In this document: positions 34,166-41,342 of the stretch, in pieces | How the letters are laid out: the number at the start of each line of letters is the position of its first letter | Position numbering within the stretch: the stretch's first letter is position 1 | Origin: BQOK01 sp048388525 | GTDB lineage: Bacteria; Bacillota; Clostridia; Oscillospirales; Ruminococcaceae | Length of the DNA: 60,311 bases | Reading direction: 5' to 3' | Assembly (NCBI RefSeq): GCF_048388525.1 | Contig: NZ_DBGCTQ010000098.1 | Coordinates: forward strand, 1 to 60,311 | The notes under the pieces: model-generated | What the model was told of the DNA's origin: nothing | Databases searched by the model: none | What the model saw: the letters and a program-made list of their open reading frames with translations, nothing else | Made by a program: the position numbers and the translations under genes

Positions 34166-34198
34166 TTTCTAAAATTTTCTCAGAGAAATTTTTAGAAA
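34166..34198 (+). repeat. Near-perfect AT-rich palindrome
   Basis: Arms of 16 nt (34166-34181, 34183-34198) match at 15 positions around a single A. It lies 100 nt before the XRE regulator gene. Its low GC and lack of a T tail argue against a terminator; a protein-binding site is more likely. Confidence 0.5.
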
Positions 34199-34221
34199 TC
34201 ATACTTTGAGTGTGACAAAAA

Positions 34222-34274
34222 ACTTACAGTGCCTGTGATGATTTCCCGGTTTTCTTTATACTCATACTGTAAGT
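34222..34274 (+). promoter_or_regulatory. Inverted repeat bracketing the promoter of the XRE regulator
   Basis: ACTTACAGT (34222-34230) and ACTGTAAGT (34266-34274) are perfect inverted copies. Between them lies TATACT (34257-34262), a good -10 element. The layout suits autoregulation by the XRE protein encoded 25 nt downstream. Confidence 0.55.
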
Positions 34275-34298
34275 ATTTTACTAGAACAATACGTAGGT

Positions 34299-34637
34299 AT
34301 GGGCAGAAATATGGACAAAAAGAAAATAGGCAGAAGAATAAAAGAGGCCCGGCAAAAAGTGGGATTCAGTCAAAGTGAATTGGCAGAGGCCATTAATGTG
34401 ACCGTGAGTACCATTTCAACAATTGAACGCGGTGTTCGGGCACCCAGCCTGGAAGTCCTGGTCAATATTTTAGAAACATTGGGAACGTCCGCAGACTTGG
34501 TGCTGCAGGATGTTTTGGAATGCGGCTTTAAAATTCGTGAAACAGAATTGGATGATAAATTGCAAAATTTGCCGCGGGAAGAACGGGAACGAATTTTTCG
34601 TGTTATCAACGTAATGGTTGACAAAGAATACAGCTAA
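34299..34637 (+). CDS. XRE-family helix-turn-helix regulator
   Basis: 112 residues. The N-terminal HTH is complete: IGRRIKEARQKVGFSQSELA, then VTVSTISTIERGVRAPSL, the Cro/CI-like pattern. The C-terminal 45 residues are charged and helical and may mediate dimerisation. The start could be ATG 34299 or ATG 34311; neither has a strong ribosome site, and I kept the longer form. The flanking inverted repeats suggest that it controls its own promoter. A frameshifted gene follows after 12 nt. Confidence 0.85.
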   Translation: MGRNMDKKKIGRRIKEARQKVGFSQSELAEAINVTVSTISTIERGVRAPSLEVLVNILETLGTSADLVLQDVLECGFKIRETELDDKLQNLPREERERIFRVINVMVDKEYS

Positions 34638-34649
34638 AGGTCAATGAAA

Positions 34650-35023
34650 ATGAAACAACCATATTCCGAAGCACAACAATCTAAAATTGAAAAGGTCCGT
34701 GCAGCCTTTCAGGACTATATCCAAAACAGCGGTTACATTGACCTGCTGTGGTCGGATAAGGTGGGCTATGTTTTGCTGCCGCTCAACCCGGAAAGCGAGG
34801 ATGGGTTCCGGGTTGAATCAGAGCCCGAACTGATCGAAAACGCAGAATGCTTTGCGAGCGGCTGTTCACCGAGATTTTTTACGACGTGATAAACTTTTCG
34901 GGGAAAGGGCATGATACCGACAAGGCCGACGCCGAGGAGCGGGCCGAGGTGCAGCGGCGGCTGCGCCCCTACATTGAGAAGTTTCCGGAATACAAAAGCC
35001 TTGCCGAGCCGCTTTATGAATAG
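34650..35023 (+). pseudogene. Unknown protein gene broken by a one-base frameshift
   Basis: From ATG 34650 (TAAAGG 9 nt upstream) the frame encodes KQPYSEAQQSKIEKVRAAFQ and on to NAECFA, then shifts. The next frame (-1) continues directly as ERLFTEIFYDVINFSGKGHD and ends at TAG 35021-35023 with SLAEPLYE. The break is at about 34854-34856, where TTTGCGAGCGG would read on correctly with one more base. The joined product would have about 124 residues and no domain I recognise. Base composition rises in GC at the break, so a recombination join is also possible, as is a sequencing error. Confidence 0.7.
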
Positions 35024-35075
35024 CGGTTTTCAGCCGCTGGCAAAGAATACAGCACAACAAAATTGGGAGGTTAGC

Positions 35076-35324
35076 ATGAAGATCAGTATGGTAAGAAGGG
35101 CCGACGCCCTGGGCAGGGTGGTGCTGCCCGAAGAGATACGGAACGCGCTGGGCATTGCCGAGGGCACCTCGGTGCGCCTTACGCTGGACGGCGGGCGGGT
35201 GGCGCTGGAAAAGGAAACGCCCCAGTGTGCCCTTTGCGGCTCCACCGAAAACCTGCACAGCCACGGGGAAAGCGCGGTGTGCGAGGCGTGCGTCGCCTCC
35301 ATCGGCACGTTGGAACAGCTGTGA
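35076..35324 (+). CDS. AbrB/SpoVT-type regulator with a C-terminal Cys knuckle
   Basis: 82 residues from ATG 35076, GGGAGG 5 nt upstream. The first 50 residues are a swapped-hairpin DNA-binding domain: VRRADALGRVVLPEEIRNAL, then IAEGTSVRLTLDGGRVALEK. The last 30 hold CALC and CEAC, a pair of Cys-x2-Cys motifs that would bind zinc. Transition-state regulators of this kind act as dimers or tetramers on many promoters. The longer open frame upstream overlaps the broken gene and is not supported. Confidence 0.88.
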   Translation: MKISMVRRADALGRVVLPEEIRNALGIAEGTSVRLTLDGGRVALEKETPQCALCGSTENLHSHGESAVCEACVASIGTLEQL

Positions 35325-35349
35325 GTGCCGCCCCCTGTAGACAGGTTTA

Positions 35350-35391
35350 AAAGCGCCCCCGGAAAAGCTGCTGCTTTTCCGGGGGCGCTTT
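35350..35391 (+). terminator. Strong hairpin after the AbrB-type gene
   Basis: Perfect 19-bp arms (35350-35368, 35373-35391) with loop TGCT; AAA and TTT border the stem. Confidence 0.8.
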
Positions 35392-35419
35392 GCAGATTTT
35401 CAGGGGAGGCGGCGCACCA

Positions 35420-35524
35420 ATGTTGAGCGATGAAATGAGCGATACAGCGATGGAGAAAGCGGAGCTCCGCCGCAGACAGATTGAGGCGTTTTTGAAAACG
35501 CACGCGTTTATAGGGCCAGTCTAA
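35420..35524 (+). CDS. Small unknown protein, 34 residues
   Basis: ATG 35420 has GGGGAGG 10 nt upstream and the frame runs 34 codons to TAA 35522. The product begins MLSDEMSDTAMEKAELRRRQ, is charged and probably one helix, and ends HAFIGPV. No family is recognised. It lies between two terminators, so it would need its own promoter, which I could not identify. It may be a real small protein or the front end of a lost gene. Confidence 0.4.
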   Translation: MLSDEMSDTAMEKAELRRRQIEAFLKTHAFIGPV

Positions 35525-35590
35525 ACTTCGGCTATAATATGAAGCGTATCCTATTTCAGCCGAAAATACGCCTTGCGTTTGGGCAAAGGG

Positions 35591-35629
35591 AACGCCCGGG
35601 GCAGACGATTTGTCTGCCCCGGGCGTTTT
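35591..35629 (-). terminator. Bidirectional terminator below the flavodiiron gene
   Basis: Arms 35591-35606 and 35612-35627, perfect over 16 bp; T4 on the plus strand. On the minus strand it lies 32 nt past the flavodiiron stop codon. Confidence 0.82.
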
Positions 35630-35660
35630 AACACGGATCGGCTGCCGAGAGGAAAGCGCC

Positions 35661-38207
35661 TCAGCCCATGAGTTCGCTCTCGCGCATCTGCTTGTAGGTG
35701 GCGTGGCTTTGCAGCGCGGCGGTGAGGGCGGCCATGGCGCTGGTGTCGCCCAGAAGGATGCCGCCGCACAGCCGGTCGTTCAAAAAGTAGAACTTGCGGT
35801 ACTGGCCCTTGCCCGCGTCGCGGAATTCCAGGGTTTTGTACAAAAGCGCGGGGTTCGAGCCGTTGTCGCCCGCGGCGAACAGTGCGGTGTTCATGCCCTG
35901 GAAGGTCAGCCCCATCAGGGTGGGGGCGTAGGCGAGCGCCTCGCCCGCGGCGTTGGCACCGGCCACCTTGCCCTGGTCCACAGCCTGCGCCCAGTTGGCA
36001 AGGTTCATGCCCTGGTATTCGGCGCAGTCGCCGCAGGCGTACACGCCCGGGGCGCTGGTTTCCATGCGCTCGTTCACCAGCACGGCGCGGCCTGTTTGCA
36101 GGCCCATGGCGCCGGCAAGGGCAGTGTTTGCCCGCACCCCGGCCGACACGATCACCAGCCCGGCCTGGAACCGCTCGCCGTTTTCCAGCACAACGGCCTC
36201 GGCCCGGCCGCTGCCCTGGATGGCCTTTACCGCTGCGCCGGTGCGCACCGCAATGCCCGCCTTTTCGGCGGCGGCGGTGAGCAGGGCGGCGGCGGTTTCG
36301 TCCAGCTGGCGGGGCATCAGCCGGGGAGCCACCTCCAGCACGGTAACGGCAAGGCCGGCCTTTTTCAGTTCCCAGGCGGCCTCCAGGCCCAGCACGCCGC
36401 CGCCGATGACCACGGCATGTTTGGCCTGCTTCATCAGGGCTTCGACCCTGCGCACGTCTGCCAGGCGGCGCACGGCCACCACGCCCTCCAGCTCGCTGCC
36501 GGGCATGGGCGGCACAAAGCACTCGCTGCCCAGGGCGTAGATCAGCTTTGTGAATTGCAGCACCTCACCGCCCGAAAGCGTGACCTCGCGCTTTGCAAGA
36601 TCCACCTGCTGTGCCCGCTTGCCCAGCACCTGGTAAATGCGGTTTTCCTGGTACCATTCCGGGCTCTCCATGGCCAGCTGTTCGGGGGTGAGCCCGGCCA
36701 GCAGGGCCTTGGTGAGCATGGGCCGGTTGTAGGGGGCGTACGGCTCTTCCGACACCATGACGATGCTGCCGGTGGCGTCCCGCTGGCGGATGGCCCGGGC
36801 CGCGTTCAGCGCCGCCGCGCCGCCGCCCAGGATCAGATAGTACTCCTGGCTGTCGCGCCGGTAGCCGGTGGCGGCGTCCTCCACAGGAACAAAGTTTTCG
36901 CGGCCCACGCCGCACACCGGGCACACATCCAGCGAGGCGTCGAAAATTTCGCCGCACACAAGGCACTTGACCAGCTTGCGGCCGCCCGTTTTCTCGGGAG
37001 GGGCCAGGGGCTTGTCCAGCAGGCGGCAGCCGAACTGGTAGCCGTATTCGTAGGCACCCACCAGGTCGGCCTCGCTGGGCTTGAAGCGCACCCGGAAGCC
37101 GTCGACCACCTTGAGCTTAAGCTGGCGCAGCCGCTCGGTGATGTTGGGCACGCCCTCGCCGCTCCAACCGTAGCTGCCGAAGGCGCCCGCCAGCTTGCCG
37201 CCGTGGGTGGCGGGGAACATTTCCAGCGTGAGCTCCCAGATGGGGCGCAAAGCCTGCCCCACAATGGTGGGGGTGCCCAGCAGAAAGCCGTCGGCAAACA
37301 GGAGTTCCTCTTCCACCTTGGCGGGGTCGGCCTCCACCATATCGTAGCGGCGCACCGCCACGTCGCCGCTGGCGGCGATGCCCTGGGCAATGGCCTCGGC
37401 CAGCTGGCCGGTGTAGCCGTAGGCGCTGACGTAGGGAATGATCACGGTCTTTTTGCCGTTGGGGTTTTTAACGGTGGACCACTGGCGGTACTGGGCGAAG
37501 GTCTCGCGGATGCGGCTGTCCAGCACGGGGCCGTGGCCGGTGCACACCAGGGTCACGTCCAGCGGCTCCACCCGGTCCAGCGCCCGCAGCATGAAAGGCT
37601 TGAAGGGGCCGATGATGCAGTCGAAATAATATTTCAGGGCCTTTTGGTAATCCTGCTCGTTCTGCACCTTGCTGCGCAGCACTTCGGGCAGGCAGTAGTG
37701 CGCGCCGAAGGAATCGCAGGTAACAAGGATCTGCTCCTCTTCAATAAAGGTGTACATGGTGTCGGGCCAGTGCAGGTTGGGCACCGCCATAAAGCGCAGG
37801 GTACGCTCGCCAATCTTCATCTGCTGGCCGTCCTTGACCGGCAGGCTTACAAAATCGCGGTTCACGATCTCCTTTAAAAAGCCGACGGCGCAGGGGGTGG
37901 CAAGGATTTTCATCTGGGGGCTGTAGTCCAGCAGCTTTTCCACGCTGCCCGCATGGTCCGGCTCGGTGTGGCTCATGACCAGGTAGTCGATGGAGCCAAC
38001 GTCGATGACCTGGCGCAGCTTGTCCAGGTATTCGTCGAAAAATTTGACCTTGGCGGTCTCGAAGAGCACGGTCTTGCCGCCGGTGGTGAGCGCGTAGGAG
38101 TTGTAGGTGGTGCCGAATTCGGTGTACATTACAATGTCGAACACGCGCAGCTGATCGTCGATGATGCCGGTCCAGTAAAAGCCGTCCCGCAGTTTGAGCG
38201 TTTTCAT
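35661..38207 (-). CDS. Multidomain flavodiiron protein: lactamase-flavodoxin-short rubredoxin-NADH oxidoreductase
   Basis: 848 residues. Domains in order: metallo-beta-lactamase-like diiron domain with SHTEPDHAGS (about residues 80-90) and CTGHGP; flavodoxin domain from about 255 (IIPYVSAYGYTGQLAEAIAQ); a rubredoxin-like knot CLVC-10-CPVC near 415-430, with unusually short spacing; and an NADH:rubredoxin-oxidoreductase-type FAD domain from about 455 (LILGGGAAALNAARAI) to the end. Such fusions, described as class F flavodiiron proteins from Clostridioides difficile, reduce O2 to water with NADH in one chain. The role would be oxygen defence in the cytosol. A good promoter lies at 38340-38368 and GAGAGGAG precedes the ATG. 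Confidence 0.92.
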   Translation of the reverse strand: MKTLKLRDGFYWTGIIDDQLRVFDIVMYTEFGTTYNSYALTTGGKTVLFETAKVKFFDEYLDKLRQVIDVGSIDYLVMSHTEPDHAGSVEKLLDYSPQMKILATPCAVGFLKEIVNRDFVSLPVKDGQQMKIGERTLRFMAVPNLHWPDTMYTFIEEEQILVTCDSFGAHYCLPEVLRSKVQNEQDYQKALKYYFDCIIGPFKPFMLRALDRVEPLDVTLVCTGHGPVLDSRIRETFAQYRQWSTVKNPNGKKTVIIPYVSAYGYTGQLAEAIAQGIAASGDVAVRRYDMVEADPAKVEEELLFADGFLLGTPTIVGQALRPIWELTLEMFPATHGGKLAGAFGSYGWSGEGVPNITERLRQLKLKVVDGFRVRFKPSEADLVGAYEYGYQFGCRLLDKPLAPPEKTGGRKLVKCLVCGEIFDASLDVCPVCGVGRENFVPVEDAATGYRRDSQEYYLILGGGAAALNAARAIRQRDATGSIVMVSEEPYAPYNRPMLTKALLAGLTPEQLAMESPEWYQENRIYQVLGKRAQQVDLAKREVTLSGGEVLQFTKLIYALGSECFVPPMPGSELEGVVAVRRLADVRRVEALMKQAKHAVVIGGGVLGLEAAWELKKAGLAVTVLEVAPRLMPRQLDETAAALLTAAAEKAGIAVRTGAAVKAIQGSGRAEAVVLENGERFQAGLVIVSAGVRANTALAGAMGLQTGRAVLVNERMETSAPGVYACGDCAEYQGMNLANWAQAVDQGKVAGANAAGEALAYAPTLMGLTFQGMNTALFAAGDNGSNPALLYKTLEFRDAGKGQYRKFYFLNDRLCGGILLGDTSAMAALTAALQSHATYKQMRESELMG

Positions 38208-38339
38208 GGTGGGTGATCTCCTCTCCCGGGGCCCGGCGGGGGCCCCCTTTATTCAGTTTGAAGCAGCGGCGGGCGGAAAACACAGGAAAAACAAAAATAC
38301 CATAAAATGCCACGTTTCCTAGCAGGTCACTGCGTTTTT

Positions 38340-38368
38340 ATCATAGCACAAGCGGCGGGTTTTGTCAG
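38340..38368 (-). promoter_or_regulatory. Promoter of the flavodiiron gene
   Basis: On the minus strand CTGACA (38368-38363) and TATGAT (38345-38340) are 17 nt apart. The leader of about 125 nt has no obvious structure. Confidence 0.7.
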
Positions 38369-38466
38369 CGGGGAAAAGGCGCTCTTTTCAAAAAATTCAC
38401 CTTGTGGTAAGCTGATAAAAGGCAGGGGGCGCGGCGGGCGCCCCAGCGGAAAGGAAGCGAAGTGTG

Positions 38467-39219
38467 ATGAACGAAATTCTGCGGGAGCTTGCCGCGCGCA
38501 AAAGCGTGCGGGTATTCACGGAGGAGCCGGTGAGTGAGGCGGAAAAGCAGGCGGTGCTGGGCGCCGCCTTTGAGGCGCCCACCGCGGGCTGCCAGCAGCT
38601 TTACACCATTTTGGACGTGACCGACCCGGCGCTGAAGGAACGGCTGGCCGAACTGTGCGACCACCAGCCCTTTATTGCCACCGCGCCGGTGGTGCTGGTG
38701 TTTTTGGCCGACTGCCACCGCTGGCCCGAGGTATATCGCGCAGCTGGCTGCAAGGTGCGCCGGCCAGGTGCGGGGGACGCGCTGCTGGCGGTGGCCGACG
38801 CCTGCATTGCCGCCCAAAACGCGGTTACGGCTGCCGGGAGCCTGGGCCTGGGCAGCTGCTATATCGGGGACGTGCTGGAACATTGCGAAGAGATGCGGGC
38901 GGCGCTTGCCCTGCCCGCCCACGTGCTGCCCGCCGCCATGCTGGTGATGGGCCGCCCCACCCGGCAGCAGCAGGAGCGGCCGAAACCCGCCCGGTTTGCG
39001 CCGGAATACATCGTGTGCAAGAATGTTTACCGGGAAAAGACCGACGAAGAGCACCGCGCCGCCCTTGCACAGCGGGCGGCACGGGAGGGGAAGAAGGCCT
39101 TTCGGTTTGAGGCCTGGGTGCAGGCGTTTGCAAAACGCAAATATGAGAGCGGATTTTCGCGGGAGATGAGCCGCAGCGCCGCCGTGTACCTGAAGGACTT
39201 TATGGGCGGTGAAGGCTGA
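38467..39219 (+). CDS. Nitroreductase-family FMN enzyme
   Basis: 250 residues from ATG 38467 (AAAGGAAG upstream). RKSVRVFTEEPVS is the family start that binds FMN phosphate, and EAPTAGCQQLYTILDVTD, ITTAG-like AAGSLGLGSCYIGD and GRPTRQQQERPKPARF are further family blocks. These enzymes reduce nitro compounds, quinones or flavins with NAD(P)H. It is divergent from the flavodiiron gene across 259 nt, so both may answer to oxidative or nitrosative stress. The extended C-terminal 50 residues are basic and helical. Confidence 0.88.
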   Translation: MNEILRELAARKSVRVFTEEPVSEAEKQAVLGAAFEAPTAGCQQLYTILDVTDPALKERLAELCDHQPFIATAPVVLVFLADCHRWPEVYRAAGCKVRRPGAGDALLAVADACIAAQNAVTAAGSLGLGSCYIGDVLEHCEEMRAALALPAHVLPAAMLVMGRPTRQQQERPKPARFAPEYIVCKNVYREKTDEEHRAALAQRAAREGKKAFRFEAWVQAFAKRKYESGFSREMSRSAAVYLKDFMGGEG

Positions 39220-39238
39220 GCGCCGCCGCGAAAAAAAT

Positions 39239-39278
39239 AAGGCGGCCGCCGCGGAAACAACCGCGGCGGCCGCCTTTT
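39239..39278 (+). terminator. Bidirectional terminator between convergent genes
   Basis: Perfect 16-bp arms (39239-39254, 39261-39276) with loop AAACAA and TTTT; it can serve both the nitroreductase and the minus-strand hydrolase operon. Confidence 0.9.
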
Positions 39279-39294
39279 GACATTCGTGTTTCGT

Positions 39295-41268
39295 TTAGGA
39301 CGGGAGCATGAAATCTGTATAGAAATTCATTACGAAGGAGGTATAGCAGAGCATGATGAGTGCGTTCGTGAAGCCCGCAAGCCAGACGTTCCCCGTCTTT
39401 TTATAAATGTATCTTGCCAGATAGGTGGTGAGGATCGTCAGCGGGATGCCCTTCCACGCGCCGCAGGCCGCCAGGTTTACCCAGACGTCGTCGAGGAAGC
39501 GCACGCGCTCCAGCGTGAAGACGGTGGAATACTGCTCCCACGCGAGATACGCGGTGGGAAGCACGCCGAAGAGCGCACAGATCAGGGTGGAGAGCCACTC
39601 CGGCACATCCCTGAAGCGGGTGTTGGCGTTGAAGAGGGCGCACACCGTGTAGAACATCGCGAAGATAGGGAAATACTTGACGATAATGATGTAAAGATGG
39701 TCGAGGTCCGTCACGGTGATGGTCCAGTCCCAGAAGTGGAAATCCACATTGAACACGTAGAAAGCGAACCACACCAGGGTATACATGAGGAACACGACGG
39801 TGAAGGCCAGCAGCGCCGTTTTAAGGAATTGGGAGCCGCTGTCGAGCCGGGCGTTGGTAAACGGGCTGCCGGAGAGGGTGGTCTTGTTCACGCGTGCGAA
39901 CATGCTCTGTAAAAACCAGACCACCATCAGCAGGCCGATCAGCACGATGCCCATGATGAGCCCGTTCATGGCCGCGCCGTTTGTGCCCATGGCCGCCGCG
40001 TATACCTGTGTGTTCATATAGCGCGAAGCCGTGGAGGTATAGTGCCTGTATACATGGTATGTAATGAACATCATCGGCACGAAGAACGCGGCCATGGGGA
40101 TCCAGGTGGAGGGCTTTTTAAGCTCGCCCAGCGTTTCGTCCGCGGGCAGCGGGCGCACAACGCCGCTGAACACCTTCCGCTTGAGCAGCAGGGGCACCAG
40201 GGCGAAGGGCAGCATGAAGAAGCCGATCATCCCCAGCAGACCCAGCGCCGCCGCGAGCTGCCACACTGTGTTGCCGCTGGGCAGCACCTGCGCGCCCGCA
40301 GGCGTGCCAAGGCCTGCGTACATGCCGTCGATCACGGCGGCCACCGCTGTCTGGTTGAAGTACCAGCTCACGTGAATGATGGGCGGCTCATACACCACAA
40401 CGGCGTTCTCGGCCTGGATGACCTGGCCGGGCGCTGGCACAGGGACCGGGCCCTGCGCGGTGAACCATTGGCCGTTGGGGATCGCGGCCTCGTTGTACTC
40501 CGGGTAGAACAGACGCATAAGGGTCTTGCCCTGATCACTTGTGCCGACATGCAGGCCGTTGTTGAATTCGCCGTAGCGGCATTCGCCTACCGTCAGTACC
40601 AGGTCGCGCGTCTCGGTCTCGGTGAGGCGGCCCCAGTCGGTGCCATCGCCGGAGACATACGCGCGGATACGGTGGGCCGAGCCCTCCGCGTTCGTGATGA
40701 GAAGGGTATTGACAATGGCGTTGTTGCCGGCGCTGTGGCCCGTGACGCCCACCCGCGTCTCGTCCACATAGGGCAGGCTCATGCCGAATTGGACAGCGGG
40801 CAGTACCCCGTGCCCGTCACCGGATACCTCCGCGCTGCTTATGCCAGTGTCGGTGGCGCCGTTGCCGCCCTTGTCGATGGAGATCACCACAAAGCCGCGC
40901 CGCACGAGCTCAAGATAGAACGGCTGCTGGAGCTCTTTGCGCGAGGAACCCCCATGGGAACAGACCACCAGAGGCGCGGGGGTCTCGGGCGTGGCGTTTT
41001 TCGGCTGGTAGACGATAAAGCTGAAATTGTACCAGTGGTTGGCATTTCGGGTGAAATCCACAGGAATGTCCTTTCCATAGGCGGCGTTGTTCGCATCGAT
41101 CATCTCCGCCAGCTCCGCCATGGTGACATTGTATACTTTCTCCTTTGCGGTGAAAAAATCTGTTGCCAGCATCCAGGTGCCCAGCATGCTGACGATCATG
41201 CAGCCCAGAGCGATGAAGAGAACCGTTCTGGCCGTGACCTTTTTAAGCTTTTGCGTGAACCTGCTCAT
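39295..41268 (-). CDS. Alpha/beta hydrolase fused to a polytopic membrane domain
   Basis: 657 residues from ATG 41268, where AGGAGG lies 6 nt upstream. After one N-terminal span (TVLFIALGCMIVSMLGTWML) comes an extracytosolic alpha/beta hydrolase: VVCSHGGSSRKEL holds the oxyanion loop, VGVTGHSAGNNAIVNT holds the nucleophile Ser, near residue 178. From about residue 350 the chain has seven or eight further spans (LGLLGMIGFFMLPFALVPLL onward). The hydrolase likely works at the outer face of the membrane on an ester or acyl group, while the C-terminal half may transport or anchor. It follows a GH3 gene in one operon. I know of no characterised member. Confidence 0.75.
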   Translation of the reverse strand: MSRFTQKLKKVTARTVLFIALGCMIVSMLGTWMLATDFFTAKEKVYNVTMAELAEMIDANNAAYGKDIPVDFTRNANHWYNFSFIVYQPKNATPETPAPLVVCSHGGSSRKELQQPFYLELVRRGFVVISIDKGGNGATDTGISSAEVSGDGHGVLPAVQFGMSLPYVDETRVGVTGHSAGNNAIVNTLLITNAEGSAHRIRAYVSGDGTDWGRLTETETRDLVLTVGECRYGEFNNGLHVGTSDQGKTLMRLFYPEYNEAAIPNGQWFTAQGPVPVPAPGQVIQAENAVVVYEPPIIHVSWYFNQTAVAAVIDGMYAGLGTPAGAQVLPSGNTVWQLAAALGLLGMIGFFMLPFALVPLLLKRKVFSGVVRPLPADETLGELKKPSTWIPMAAFFVPMMFITYHVYRHYTSTASRYMNTQVYAAAMGTNGAAMNGLIMGIVLIGLLMVVWFLQSMFARVNKTTLSGSPFTNARLDSGSQFLKTALLAFTVVFLMYTLVWFAFYVFNVDFHFWDWTITVTDLDHLYIIIVKYFPIFAMFYTVCALFNANTRFRDVPEWLSTLICALFGVLPTAYLAWEQYSTVFTLERVRFLDDVWVNLAACGAWKGIPLTILTTYLARYIYKKTGNVWLAGFTNALIMLCYTSFVMNFYTDFMLPS

Positions 41269-41342
41269 TTTGTTCCTCCTCATTTCAAGCGTTGGTTGGT
41301 TCGCATACCGGTTTTGCTGCGCTTTTTTATAGAGTGCGGTAC

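Noticed and set aside
35610..37877. 755-codon plus-strand frame opposite the flavodiiron gene
   Set aside because: Low-complexity translation and no ribosome site; the minus-strand protein has four intact domains.
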